From positions 24,536 through 88,535 of the forward strand of contig NZ_NCSQ01000144.1 of NCBI RefSeq assembly GCF_002105465.1: DNA of 64,000 nt. Direction: 5' to 3'. Made by a program: the position numbers and the translations under genes. Source of the DNA: Aquidulcibacter paucihalophilus (GTDB lineage: Bacteria > Pseudomonadota > Alphaproteobacteria > Caulobacterales > Aquidulcibacteraceae). The notes beneath the pieces are model-generated. The model was not told the origin of the DNA. It saw only the letters and a program-made list of their open reading frames with translations, and ran no database searches. Below, piece after piece: positions 17,788 to 26,842 of this stretch (positions within the stretch are counted from its first letter, which is position 1; the number at the start of each line of letters is the position of its first letter).

Positions 17788-18423
17788 ATGCCACAAGGTA
17801 AGTTGAGTACTCGGCCCGCGGTCGCCGCTCAGGACCGTGCTGAGCGAATTCTTATCGAAGCTACGCGATTATTTACCGAAAATGGTTATGCAGGCACACG
17901 GATGTCTGACATTGCATCCGCAATTGGCGTAACAAAGCCGATCGTCTATCGTTACTTTGACTCAAAGCAGGTATTGTTTGAAGCCTTGGTGCGGCGCGTT
18001 TTGGCGGACCAAATCGAAGGCGCATGCCGTTTGATCGACGAACATCGTGGTCCGACTAAGCCCCTGTTGAACCAATTGGTCCGCGACGCCCGCATTGCTT
18101 TGAGTGCGCCTGGTGCGCTCGCGCCATGGCGGATCGCTGTGGGTGAAGCAGATCGTTTCCCTGATCTAGCCGCCTTCTTGCGCCATGGCTTTATCGATCC
18201 TGTCGAGGCATCAATCAAGAATTTGTTCGAGCGCTCTCTGGCAGCTAATGAGACCCAGGGTGCCAATGCTGCCACGCTGACGCGATTGTTCTGTGCACCG
18301 ATTGCGGCCGTGGCCATGATGATGGCAACCTTTGGCGAAGCCGAAGAAGCGCAGTTTGATGTGGATGCCTTCTTAGCAGCGCATGTTGAGGGCTTCTGGC
18401 GCGGCTGGGCTGTAAAGCCCTAG
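17788..18423 (+). CDS. TetR/AcrR-family transcriptional regulator
   Basis: A 211-residue one-component regulator. The N-terminal TetR helix-turn-helix covers about residues 15-62, with the family signature TRLFTENGYAGTRMSDIASA and IVYRYFDSKQVLFEAL. The ligand-binding half is diverse and gives no hint of the ligand. The ATG at 17788 follows GGTGGAGG; an in-frame ATG 78 bp upstream lies in the AT-rich leader and is less likely. The gene has a long 5' region and converges with a glycosyltransferase gene across 3 bp. Its targets are not evident, since no transporter is divergent from it. Confidence 0.9.
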   Translation: MPQGKLSTRPAVAAQDRAERILIEATRLFTENGYAGTRMSDIASAIGVTKPIVYRYFDSKQVLFEALVRRVLADQIEGACRLIDEHRGPTKPLLNQLVRDARIALSAPGALAPWRIAVGEADRFPDLAAFLRHGFIDPVEASIKNLFERSLAANETQGANAATLTRLFCAPIAAVAMMMATFGEAEEAQFDVDAFLAAHVEGFWRGWAVKP

Positions 18424-18426
18424 GGC

Positions 18427-19191
18427 CTAGCGGCCTAGGCGGCGCTCCCAATGCTTGGCAAGGCGCAAATAACGGTAAAAAGCGTAATTCATGGCCGTCA
18501 TGAAACCATAAAGGCCGCGCACAAAATGGCGCCGCGTGACATAAGCCTTTAAGAAAGCAAGCGGGAATTCCACCACTAAACGCAAGGCACTAATGTTGCG
18601 ACCTTTGCGGTCTAAGTCATTCGCTTGCATATCCGCATAAGCATTTAACTTGATCAATTCGTGACCCAACGAGCGGATGGATCGATGCTCAATTACGCCA
18701 ACAAGCCGCTTAATCGGTGTACCTTTAACAATATCCACCCGATCATGTACCGGCGAGGCTGAGTAGCGCCCGACCGTTTTGTGGTAGAATCGAACCGGGC
18801 TTAAGCGAAAGGCCCAAGGATGGGGGCGAGCTTCGCCGGGAAACATCTCAATGATGTCGGTTTCATAACCGCAAGGTGCCAGATCAGGTTGGCTGAAGAC
18901 CGTACGAATAGCATCTGCCAACTCTGGCGTCACAACCTCATCGGCATCGACATTAAGCATCCAGTCATGGCGGCATTGATCTTCGCCGAATTGCTTTTGC
19001 AAACCATAACCCGGCCACGGATTAAAGATTACGCGTGCCCCCAAGCCTTCTGCGAGCTCTTGTGTGCCGTCGGTGGAGCCAGAATCAATGACCACAATAT
19101 CGTCTGAAAGGCCACGCACAGACTCAAGCGTGGGCCCAATGCGATCAACCTCATTTTTGGCAATGATAAAGATCGACAGGGGAAGTGACAT
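18427..19191 (-). CDS. Family 2 glycosyltransferase (WaaE/KdtX-like)
   Basis: A 254-residue GT-A enzyme. The nucleotide-sugar fold is seen in LSIFIIAKNEVDRIGPTL and VVIDSGSTDGT, and the metal-binding DxD motif is Asp82-Ala-Asp84 in LNVDADEVV. The C-terminal third is basic and aromatic (RHFVRGLYGFMTAMNYAFY), suggesting peripheral membrane attachment. It resembles the WaaE/KdtX group that adds a sugar to lipopolysaccharide core. The acceptor and donor are unknown. It is on the minus strand, alone, and starts about 165 bp from the divergent AraC-type gene. Confidence 0.87.
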   Translation of the reverse strand: MSLPLSIFIIAKNEVDRIGPTLESVRGLSDDIVVIDSGSTDGTQELAEGLGARVIFNPWPGYGLQKQFGEDQCRHDWMLNVDADEVVTPELADAIRTVFSQPDLAPCGYETDIIEMFPGEARPHPWAFRLSPVRFYHKTVGRYSASPVHDRVDIVKGTPIKRLVGVIEHRSIRSLGHELIKLNAYADMQANDLDRKGRNISALRLVVEFPLAFLKAYVTRRHFVRGLYGFMTAMNYAFYRYLRLAKHWERRLGR

Positions 19192-19357
19192 TGCGCGAAT
19201 CCTTTAGGGCACCTATTCCCCTAGCAGAGGGCGAATATGCTCGTCGAGATGGATGGCTAGACAAGGCTTATGAGCTTCTCCACATTAGGAAACCGGATAC
19301 AGGGTTCTATGTGGGGGGCTCAGCCCTCCTCGTGCTTGATGGGGGGAATCAGTCTCA

Positions 19358-20350
19358 ATGCCCTGCCGCGTCAAAAAAGCCTCCTTACCTGTTCGCTACT
19401 TGATTGACTTAGTCGGGCCTGAGGCTGCACGAGATTTGTTTAGCCTCTCGGCTCTCGAATGGCCAGGTGCAGACGCCTCGATCTCGTTTGAGCAAACCTG
19501 GACACTCCTCAATAATAACATTCGCCACAAGCAAGAAGAAACCCACAGCCTCGCTACGCGGCCGCATCGCTTTGGAACGTTTGAAGTTTTGGCCTCAAGT
19601 ATGAGCCAAGCTGATGACTTCGGCGACGGTCTGAGGCGCTTTCAAATTGCCTCAGAGTTATTCAATTCTGAAATCATCCTACAGATTGATATGACTCGCA
19701 GCGGCTTGCGTCTTGCGGTCACCTGCCCCTCGATGGGGCACCCCTCTGGAGCGCTCTACAGCGAACTTTGGATCATGGTGCTTCATTGCCTGTGCCTGTG
19801 GCTGACGGGCGAAGCCATTCATGTCCGCTGGATTGAACTGCCCCGGGGTGGAGCCGACGATCTAGGAACTATGCTGGGACTGCTTGATCGACCCATGCGC
19901 CTCGGCAACGCAGACGCGGTCGTAATCGTTTACATGGCAGAGGCAGCTTCTGCTAAGCTTCTGCCCCGCAAGATCCAACACTATGAAAGTGAAGCCGAAG
20001 CGATCTACAGGCGGCTGGCGAACGCCGCGTACCCACCGAGTAGAACGACTCCGGATCAGGACTTTGTCGACTTAGTCACAAAAGCCTTTGATTCTGGCCA
20101 GACCCATCAAAGTAGCATCGCCCGGCAATTGGGCGTAAGCGCAGCCACGCTACGCCGACATTTAAGTTTTCGAGGAACTTCCTTCCGCAGCCTTCTCGAA
20201 GCCCACCGACAGTGCCATGACCAAAGCCATAGTGCAGCACATGTTGTCGGCGAAGAGGCCGCCCATCTCTTGGGCTATTCTGACAGTCGAAGCCTCCGCC
20301 GCGCGCGGCAAAGATGGCGGAACCAAGCCCTCGAGCAATCCCATAATTGA
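19358..20350 (+). CDS. AraC-family transcriptional regulator
   Basis: A 330-residue regulator with an N-terminal ligand-binding domain of the OruR/ArgR-like arabinose-binding type (about 1-200) and a C-terminal double helix-turn-helix (about 235-325). The first recognition helix is clear: IARQLGVSAATLRRHLSFRGTS. The second is shorter and more divergent (EEAAHLLGYSDSRSLRRARQ). It lies 91 bp upstream of a TonB-dependent receptor and an esterase on the same strand and probably activates them when their substrate is present. The ATG follows GGGGGGAATC at slightly long spacing. An activator role is a family inference. Confidence 0.82.
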   Translation: MPCRVKKASLPVRYLIDLVGPEAARDLFSLSALEWPGADASISFEQTWTLLNNNIRHKQEETHSLATRPHRFGTFEVLASSMSQADDFGDGLRRFQIASELFNSEIILQIDMTRSGLRLAVTCPSMGHPSGALYSELWIMVLHCLCLWLTGEAIHVRWIELPRGGADDLGTMLGLLDRPMRLGNADAVVIVYMAEAASAKLLPRKIQHYESEAEAIYRRLANAAYPPSRTTPDQDFVDLVTKAFDSGQTHQSSIARQLGVSAATLRRHLSFRGTSFRSLLEAHRQCHDQSHSAAHVVGEEAAHLLGYSDSRSLRRARQRWRNQALEQSHN

Positions 20351-20441
20351 GCGAAAATGTCCGCATCACCTAAACGAAAGCGTCCTTCCCGAAGTCTGTA
20401 ATCGCCCGCACTCTCTCAAGAAAAACGTGAGGGGAAATGCG

Positions 20442-22616
20442 ATGAAGACCAACCTACCAATCAGGCGCACCGGCTTAGTTCAAGGCACTGCATTGACACT
20501 GATCGCGTTAGGCGTGGCGGCAGGGCCAGCCTTGGCGCAGGAAGCAATGGAACCCGAAACCATTGTTGTGACCGCGCAAAAGCGCAGCACAATTCTGCTC
20601 GACACGGCCGAAACCTTAACAGCAATTGCGGGGAATGACTTGCGCATGACGGGAGGCGCAGGCTTCGCGGACCTCGGTGCCCAAGTACCAAGCCTCGCTT
20701 ACACGTCGAACTTTGGCATCAGCCAAATCTATATTCGGGGCGTCGGTAACTCCTTTTTCAGTCCAGGTGGTGACCCTGGTGTCGCGCTACACAGTGATGG
20801 TGTCTATTTGTCGGACCAAGAGGCGACTGGGGTCGCCTTTCTCGATATCGCGCGGGTTGAAGTGCTACGTGGGCCGCAGGGTGCTCCTTATGGCCGCAAT
20901 GCAACGGGTGGAGCAATCAACTTGGTGTCTAAGCGGCCGACAGAGAATTTTGAAGGCGAGGCCGTATTGACCGCAGGGGACTTTGGTCGGCTCGAAGGGG
21001 CCTTAACGCTATCCGGCCCAATCACGGCCCGCGTGCGGGGTCGCTTGGCGGTTGAACACAAGGCCCTCGACGGTTTTGCAAGCAATACATTGGCTGCAGG
21101 CCCTGATCACTTTGATGATGAAGGCCTGACCTCTATGCGGGCTCAAATCGAAGCTGACATAGCCGGTGGCATCCTGCGCCTCGTCGTTTCCGGCCTCAAG
21201 CAAGACAACAATGGCCCAGCGCTTAAGATCCTACCAGATGTCTTCCCACAACCGGCTGAGTTTCTTTATGGCGTCAAGCCGCCTGCGGCACCGCGGATCC
21301 TAACTTCCGAAATTGGCACCAACGAGCGGGAAGTCAAAAGCTTGACTGGCGTTTATGAGCGCAGCTTTAAAACGTTTGAATTAACCGCGATCGCCGATAT
21401 TCGCTCGAGCGACCGCGCGATCACATTTGACCAAGACGGCACAGCCCGCCCGGTGGCTGTCACGACACTCGACACCCAAAGTGAACAGAAAAGCTTGGAA
21501 GTCTATGCCGCCTCTCAAAAGGGCAGCCGTCTTGAATGGTTGGTTGGGGCGACCGCTATGCAGTTCGACCAATCCCGCGTGACAACTGTACCCGGCCAGC
21601 TGCCGGGTACTTTTTTGAACCCGGTCCTACCCCTCAACTTCCCAATTCCATTTCGCTTTGCAGGCGGGGGCGACCTCGTTTCCAACTCATGGGCGACTTA
21701 TGGAGAACTCGGGCTTAAACTGAATGATCAGGTGACCGTTCGCGGTGGTATCCGGTACAACTCCGACGAAAAGAGAATAGATGAATTCCTCGACTTTTTC
21801 AGCTCGACAAAGGGATCACAGTCGAAATCTTGGTCGAAAGTTTCTGGAAAAGCGACTGCAGAGTGGCGACCACAAGAACGCATCCTGGTGTATGGCTCTG
21901 TCTCTTCTGGGTTTAAGGCGGGGGCGCTTAACTTAGGCGCATTTACACCAGCTGTTCGACCCGAAACGATTGAAAATGCGGAGTTGGGCTTCAAGCTAAC
22001 CGGAAGCGGCAAACGCCCATCACTTTCCCTTGCTATCTTCAACAGCAGCTATCGTGACCTCCAAGTCGTCCAGATCGGGCCTTTGAGCCAAATTCTTGCC
22101 AATGCCGCGGAAGCAACCATCCAAGGGATCGAAGGCGAAGCCAGTGTCCGGCCATCAAAGGAACTGACCCTTTCGGCCAACTTCTCATACCTAGATGCGA
22201 GCTTTGATCGCTTTTCAACAACAGACCCCCGGCGCGGCTTTGCGGCCTTCGACTTGAAGGGAAAGACGCTGCCACTGGTCAGCGACTTCACCGGCGGGGT
22301 TCGGGTGCAATGGCGCAAGCCGCTTGCTAGCGGTGCTGTGGTGATGGCCAGTGGCGTAGCGTCGTGGCGATCAGACTTCTATTTCACTGAATTCAACACC
22401 CCGGACGCCTTACAAAAGGGCTATGGAAAAGTGGATATTGGCGTGAGCTGGACCTCGCCTAGTGGGGCCATGACCTTGTCTGCCTATGGCCGCAATCTGA
22501 CCGATGAGACGACCTTGTCCAGCATGTCTGTGGTGTCGCCGCTCTTGGGTTCCTTACGCGTTGCCTCCTATGATCCGCCGCGTCATTTTGGCGTGTCGAT
22601 CGCGCGAAGCTTCTAA
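20442..22616 (+). CDS. TonB-dependent outer membrane receptor
   Basis: A 724-residue receptor. The signal peptide (cleavage near ALAQ, residue 33) is followed by a TonB box-like ETIVVTAQKR and a plug domain with the family motif VEVLRGPQGAPYGRNATGGAINL. A 22-strand-type barrel follows and ends in Phe. I used the ATG at 20442, preceded by GAGGGG; the upstream extension in this frame overlaps the AraC gene and lacks a signal peptide. The substrate is unknown. An esterase 12 bp downstream and an AraC regulator upstream suggest import of an ester or lipid-like compound rather than iron, though the sequence does not prove that. Confidence 0.93.
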   Translation: MKTNLPIRRTGLVQGTALTLIALGVAAGPALAQEAMEPETIVVTAQKRSTILLDTAETLTAIAGNDLRMTGGAGFADLGAQVPSLAYTSNFGISQIYIRGVGNSFFSPGGDPGVALHSDGVYLSDQEATGVAFLDIARVEVLRGPQGAPYGRNATGGAINLVSKRPTENFEGEAVLTAGDFGRLEGALTLSGPITARVRGRLAVEHKALDGFASNTLAAGPDHFDDEGLTSMRAQIEADIAGGILRLVVSGLKQDNNGPALKILPDVFPQPAEFLYGVKPPAAPRILTSEIGTNEREVKSLTGVYERSFKTFELTAIADIRSSDRAITFDQDGTARPVAVTTLDTQSEQKSLEVYAASQKGSRLEWLVGATAMQFDQSRVTTVPGQLPGTFLNPVLPLNFPIPFRFAGGGDLVSNSWATYGELGLKLNDQVTVRGGIRYNSDEKRIDEFLDFFSSTKGSQSKSWSKVSGKATAEWRPQERILVYGSVSSGFKAGALNLGAFTPAVRPETIENAELGFKLTGSGKRPSLSLAIFNSSYRDLQVVQIGPLSQILANAAEATIQGIEGEASVRPSKELTLSANFSYLDASFDRFSTTDPRRGFAAFDLKGKTLPLVSDFTGGVRVQWRKPLASGAVVMASGVASWRSDFYFTEFNTPDALQKGYGKVDIGVSWTSPSGAMTLSAYGRNLTDETTLSSMSVVSPLLGSLRVASYDPPRHFGVSIARSF

Positions 22617-22628
22617 GGAATATCACCT

Positions 22629-23546
22629 ATGTCAAACCCAACCCGGTCCGCCTTACTGAATGGCATGTTTGAACATCTGGCCACGCCGCCGGATGCCGCG
22701 GACCCGATTGAAGCAGCGCGCAAGCACGCAAATTTCTATGGCCGTGGCGAGGTAGGCCAGGGTCTAGCCAAATGCGGGCATGAATCAGTCGTCATCGGCC
22801 AGATTGCCGGTGAATGGCTGGTCCCACCTGATATGACTCCCGGTCATCGCATCGTGCATTTGCATGGTGGAGGCTGGATTGCAGGGTCGCTTTCTAGCCA
22901 TCGGGCAATGCTAGCCGAATTGGCGATGACAACCAGATGTGCGGTGCTTGCGATTGACTATAGCCTTGCGCCAGAGGCACCCTTTCCTAAAGGCCTAATG
23001 GATTGTGTTGCAGCGATAGGCTTTGCTGCCGGAACAGGCCCGGAAGGCCAAAAACCGGCAAGGGGACTCTATGTTTCAGGGGATTCCGCTGGCGGGAATC
23101 TGGCTGCGGCGAGTGTCATCCAGATTAACCGAACGGGGGGACGAATACCGGATCGGCTGGTTCTGATGAGCCCATTTTTGGCAACATCCGCCTTGCCAGC
23201 GCGCCTAAGTTGTCCTTCTCGCGATCCAGTGGTCAGTATTGAGGGCATGCAACATGTTCGGAGCGTCTATGCTGCAACGGCTGCGTCAAGTGATGCCTTG
23301 GTTGAACCACTCTGGGCCACACCAGCAGAATTAGCGGTCTTTCCGCCGACCCTAATACAGGTCAGCAGTGCAGAGACGCTGCGGGATCAAGCCATCGCAT
23401 TTGCCGATGCGCTTTGGGCAGCCAATGTGGAAGCGCGTCTAAGTATTTGGCCCGGCTTGCCCCATGTCTGGCAGCTATTTGTCGCATCGAGTTCAGATGC
23501 CCGCGCAGCTTTGGATGAAGCGGCGCAGTTTTTAGGAGCAAACTGA
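22629..23546 (+). CDS. Alpha/beta hydrolase, hormone-sensitive lipase family esterase
   Basis: A 305-residue carboxylesterase of the HSL (family IV) type. The oxyanion-hole motif is HLHGGGW (residues 78-84), the nucleophile is Ser153 in GDSAGG, and the base is probably His279 in LPHVW. There is no signal peptide, so it should act in the cytoplasm. It starts 12 bp after the TonB receptor stop with an AAGGAA site and is almost certainly cotranscribed, suggesting it hydrolyses a compound brought in through that receptor. Substrate specificity cannot be read from the sequence. Confidence 0.9.
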   Translation: MSNPTRSALLNGMFEHLATPPDAADPIEAARKHANFYGRGEVGQGLAKCGHESVVIGQIAGEWLVPPDMTPGHRIVHLHGGGWIAGSLSSHRAMLAELAMTTRCAVLAIDYSLAPEAPFPKGLMDCVAAIGFAAGTGPEGQKPARGLYVSGDSAGGNLAAASVIQINRTGGRIPDRLVLMSPFLATSALPARLSCPSRDPVVSIEGMQHVRSVYAATAASSDALVEPLWATPAELAVFPPTLIQVSSAETLRDQAIAFADALWAANVEARLSIWPGLPHVWQLFVASSSDARAALDEAAQFLGAN

Positions 23547-23591
23547 TACCCGACCCTCGCTTCGATCGGCCTATCGCCCTACATAGTGGCC

Positions 23592-24938
23592 ATGAGCGAA
23601 GATCGTGAGCGCAATCGATTAAGTGGCCGGCTGAGCCGTGCTGCCCGTGTTGGGGTCAATATGGGTGCGGCTGCGGCCACCTTTGGGGCCCAAAGGTTAG
23701 TAGGCGGCAGCGATGCGGACAAGACGATCGCCATGGCCCTGCGTCAAGCGCTTGGCAAAACACGCGGCCCTTTGATGAAGGTGGCGCAGATTCTGGCGAC
23801 GATCCCTGACTTTCTGCCGCCCGAATATGCTGAGGAATTAGCCGCCCTCCAATCCAATGCCCCTGCCATGGGCTGGCCCTTCGTCAAACGACGCATGCGC
23901 GCTGAACTAGGACCTGAGTGGGAGAGCCGGTTTGCCAAGTTTGAGCGTGAGGCGGCCCATGCGGCTTCCCTCGGCCAAGTTCACCGGGCCACCTTGCATG
24001 ATGGCCGTCTGGTTGCCTGTAAGCTGCAATATCCAGATATGGCGAGCGCAGTTGAGTCTGACGTCGCGCAGTTAAAGTCTCTACTCAGCCTATTTCGGAC
24101 GTTTGAAAAATCGCTTGACCCCAGCGAGGCGGTTGAGGAAGTGACCGACCGCTTACGCGAAGAGCTCGACTACATGCGTGAGCGCCAGCATATGCGTCTT
24201 TATGGCGATCTCTTAGGTAGCCAACCCGATATTGCCTGCCCACAGCCGATTGACGAGCTGTCAACCGGGCGGCTTTTGACCATGACCTGGCTTGATGGGG
24301 CACCGCTATTGACCTTTAAGCAAGCGCTTCAAGAAGAGCGTGACCGCATCGCGACCTTATTGTTCAAGGCTTGGTGGGTCCCCATGATGGCAACCGGGGT
24401 CATCCATGGCGACCCCCATTTGGGCAATTACTCTCTGACGCCGGGGGCTAACCGCCTCAATCTGCTTGACTTTGGCTGCGTTCGCATTTTCCCACCCCGC
24501 TTTGTGGCCGGTGTCGTGCAGCTTTATCTGTCGCTGGAGCGCAATGACTTTGACGGCACCATGGCAGCCTATGAAATTTGGGGATTTAAGGGACTTACGC
24601 GCAAACTAGCTGAAGTTCTAAACCTGTGGGCCCGGTTCATTTATGCGCCCTTGCTTGATAATCGGGTGCGCACCGTGGCCGATGGAATAGCGCCTGGCGA
24701 CTATGGACGCAAAGAAGCGTTTGAAGTGCGTAATCTCTTGAAAGAGCACGGTCCCGTGACCATTCCGAGGGAGTTTGTGTTTATGGACCGCGCCGCCATC
24801 GGCTTAGGTGCGGCCTATTTGCATTTAGGGGCAAAGCTCAATTTCTATGAATTGTTCCAGAACTCGATTGCAGGCTTTGATGAAGCTGCCCTGGGTATTC
24901 GGCAAGATCAAGCACTTCAACGCGTCGGTCTGCGCTGA
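23592..24938 (+). CDS. ABC1/UbiB-family atypical kinase
   Basis: A 448-residue protein of the ABC1 (AarF/COQ8) family. Motifs: KVAQ at 63-66 where the family usually has KxGQ, the Ala-rich loop AASLGQV at 124-130, VACK with Lys144, the catalytic loop HGDPHLGN at 272-279 and the metal-binding DFG at 293-295. Characterised relatives support ubiquinone biosynthesis or lipid homeostasis. Unlike E. coli UbiB there is no C-terminal pair of membrane helices, and no ubi genes adjoin it. I prefer the ATG at 23592 to the GTG six bases earlier. The role is uncertain. Confidence 0.9.
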   Translation: MSEDRERNRLSGRLSRAARVGVNMGAAAATFGAQRLVGGSDADKTIAMALRQALGKTRGPLMKVAQILATIPDFLPPEYAEELAALQSNAPAMGWPFVKRRMRAELGPEWESRFAKFEREAAHAASLGQVHRATLHDGRLVACKLQYPDMASAVESDVAQLKSLLSLFRTFEKSLDPSEAVEEVTDRLREELDYMRERQHMRLYGDLLGSQPDIACPQPIDELSTGRLLTMTWLDGAPLLTFKQALQEERDRIATLLFKAWWVPMMATGVIHGDPHLGNYSLTPGANRLNLLDFGCVRIFPPRFVAGVVQLYLSLERNDFDGTMAAYEIWGFKGLTRKLAEVLNLWARFIYAPLLDNRVRTVADGIAPGDYGRKEAFEVRNLLKEHGPVTIPREFVFMDRAAIGLGAAYLHLGAKLNFYELFQNSIAGFDEAALGIRQDQALQRVGLR

Positions 24939-25004
24939 AACCGATCGGCGATTGACGCTAGGTCACGACTTGCCCAAGCGCGCGCCTTAGGCCAAGTCAA
25001 AGAG

Positions 25005-26009
25005 ATGACCGAGGCCAGCCCACACAATCTTGTTCGTTCCGAATTATCCTCCGTGCCAGAAGTTGCTGACGGCAGCCGCGATAAAGGGCCACTAGAGCCC
25101 TATGGTGGGGAGCGCCCCCCATATCCAGCTTGGGCCTTGGACGCCATTGCGCATGCACCTGAGATCACGCACTTCTACGTTGAAGGCGCGAAGATCGAAG
25201 TCTTGATGTGGGGGCAGATTGGCCAGCCAGGCGCATTACTCTTGCACGGCAATGGGGCTCATGCGGGTTGGTGGAGCTTCATTGCGCCCTTTCTCGCCAA
25301 GTCCGGCTATCGGGTGGCTGCACTTTCCTTTTCCGGCATGGGCGGATCAGACTGGCGCGAAACCTATACGATGGATTTGTTTGCCGACGAAATATTGGGC
25401 GCATGTGCCAATGCAAGCTTGGCTGTGAGTGGTCAGCCCCCTGTCGTCATCGCTCATTCGTTTGGTGGCGTGCCCGCTATCTATACCGCGCTGAAGGCAC
25501 CCCAGAAGGTTGGCGGACTAATCTTGCTCGACAGCCCAATCGAACCCCCAGGCGAAGAGTGGAAGGGCCCGCCAAAGCGAACAGCCCCCAATCGAATTTA
25601 CCCCACGCTTAAGGATGGATTGGCGCGCTTTCGCCTCGCACCACCGCAGTCGTGCGACAACCATTGGGCCTTGGATCACATTGCGCGGGGCTCACTCAAG
25701 CAGGTGGAAGGTGGTTGGACTTGGCAGTTTGATCCATTTTTATGGAATAGTTTCACGCCTATGGTCATGTCGGAACGCGCCAGTCGGCTAAAGGTCCCCA
25801 CCATCGTTATGCGAGGTGGTAACTCATTTTTGATGGAGGACCGCATCTTCTCTTATATGAAGACGATTTTCCCAACCGGCACGGGCTTTGTCACCATTCC
25901 AGAAGCACAGCACCACCTGCCATTAGACCAGCCTCTGGCCACGATTGCCGCATTGGAATCCAGTTTGGCTGGCATCTCCATCTTGCCTAAGACCCCGATG
26001 CGCGGCTAA
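25005..26009 (+). CDS. Alpha/beta hydrolase
   Basis: A 334-residue alpha/beta hydrolase. After a polar N-terminal stretch of about 60 residues come LLLHGNGAHAGWW (80-91, oxyanion region) and the nucleophile elbow AHSFGG with Ser152. The final His is likely in EAQHHLPLDQP near the C-terminus. There is no signal peptide. The protein resembles many uncharacterised hydrolases in Alphaproteobacteria, and no specific substrate can be assigned. It follows the ABC1 kinase by 66 bp on the same strand and may be cotranscribed with the small oxidase-type gene 22 bp downstream. Confidence 0.85.
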   Translation: MTEASPHNLVRSELSSVPEVADGSRDKGPLEPYGGERPPYPAWALDAIAHAPEITHFYVEGAKIEVLMWGQIGQPGALLLHGNGAHAGWWSFIAPFLAKSGYRVAALSFSGMGGSDWRETYTMDLFADEILGACANASLAVSGQPPVVIAHSFGGVPAIYTALKAPQKVGGLILLDSPIEPPGEEWKGPPKRTAPNRIYPTLKDGLARFRLAPPQSCDNHWALDHIARGSLKQVEGGWTWQFDPFLWNSFTPMVMSERASRLKVPTIVMRGGNSFLMEDRIFSYMKTIFPTGTGFVTIPEAQHHLPLDQPLATIAALESSLAGISILPKTPMRG

Positions 26010-26031
26010 GAGGGGCTAACGGAGAGTTCAT

Positions 26032-26340
26032 ATGGCCAGCCACGACGATCACTACACCCCCGGCGAAATGGATATCGCAGAGCAATCTGCCATGTATCAG
26101 TCGTTTTTGGTTGCGACCCAATGGGGCTGTGTACTGATCGCAGCGATGGTGGCCTGTATGGCCTTGATCTGGGGTGCAGATGTGCCTTGGCTGCAAGCGG
26201 TGTTGGGCTGTGGTGCATTGTCGGTTGTTGCGGGTCTCGCCATGAAAATGGGTGGGGCGTTCACAATTACCTCGGTTTTGATCACCATCATCGGACTCAT
26301 TTCGGGTGGCATCTCGACCGTTGTTGGCATGTTCATCTAG
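26032..26340 (+). CDS. aa3-type cytochrome c oxidase subunit IV-like protein
   Basis: A 102-residue membrane protein. The N-terminus, ending GEMDIAEQSAMYQSFL, has the signature of the alphaproteobacterial aa3-oxidase subunit IV family (COX4_pro_2), which normally has one membrane helix and 45-70 residues. Here three hydrophobic segments are visible (about 27-48, 52-73 and 77-102), so it is longer than usual. No cytochrome oxidase genes are nearby. GGAGAG precedes the ATG. It is probably a small respiratory accessory protein, but the two extra helices make that less certain. Confidence 0.78.
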   Translation: MASHDDHYTPGEMDIAEQSAMYQSFLVATQWGCVLIAAMVACMALIWGADVPWLQAVLGCGALSVVAGLAMKMGGAFTITSVLITIIGLISGGISTVVGMFI

Positions 26341-26424
26341 AGCGCCGCGCGAGCTGTAAGGGCTAGCCGCAAGGATAGACCGGAAAAGTCGCTCAAAAAG
26401 TCCCCTACCAATGCAGGTTAAGGA

Positions 26425-26440
26425 CTGGCCTTTTGGCCAG
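26425..26440. other. Perfect hairpin upstream of zapA
   Basis: CTGGCC-TTTT-GGCCAG forms a 6-bp stem with a four-base loop in the 139-bp gap before zapA. It is followed on the plus strand by AACCGGTTTT. It may be a weak terminator for the upstream gene or part of the zapA leader. Confidence 0.4.
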
Positions 26441-26479
26441 AACCGGTTTTAAGTCTGACCGAAGCCATGGAGCCGTGTA

Positions 26480-26833
26480 TTGGCCAAAGTACAGATTGAA
26501 ATAAATGGACGTCGATATGCGATTGGCTGCGATGAGGGCCAAGAAGAGCATGTGATGCGCTTGGCGCGTTATTTTGACGAGCATGTAAAGCGTTTGGCGA
26601 GTTCTGTCGGACAAATTGGGGATCAGCGCCTTTTCTTAATGGGTGCATTAATCGTTGCCGACGAGATGCATGATTTAAAAGTTAGGCTCGACAAGGCCGA
26701 AGCGGAAATCGCCCGGCTGAGTGACGTGCGCGCCCAGGCCGCCCAAGCCGCCCAAGATCCATCCCCCGTTACAGCGCTTGATGGCGCTGCGGGCCGTCTA
26801 GAAGCCTTAGCAGCCCGGCTCGAGCAAGCTTAA
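26480..26833 (+). CDS. zapA: Cell division protein ZapA (TTG start)
   Basis: A 117-residue protein with the ZapA fold: a short beta-alpha head (KVQIEINGRRYAIGCDEGQEE) and a C-terminal coiled coil with Leu/Ala heptads. ZapA binds FtsZ and bundles protofilaments at the division ring. The frame is closed at 26456-26458, and the only start that restores the conserved N-terminus is TTG at 26480. The gene converges with the Lhr helicase across 9 bp. In many proteobacteria 6S RNA follows zapA, but there is no room for it here. Confidence 0.88.
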   Translation: MAKVQIEINGRRYAIGCDEGQEEHVMRLARYFDEHVKRLASSVGQIGDQRLFLMGALIVADEMHDLKVRLDKAEAEIARLSDVRAQAAQAAQDPSPVTALDGAAGRLEALAARLEQA

Positions 26834-26842
26834 TCCTGCTTC

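Noticed and set aside
19185..19403. A 72-codon plus-strand frame between the glycosyltransferase and AraC genes.
   Set aside because: It overlaps both starts, has no ribosome-binding site at its first codon and no recognisable sequence; this DNA more likely holds promoters.
26834..26842. A 6S RNA gene after zapA, as in many proteobacteria.
   Set aside because: Only 9 bp separate zapA from the convergent helicase gene, so there is no space for it here.
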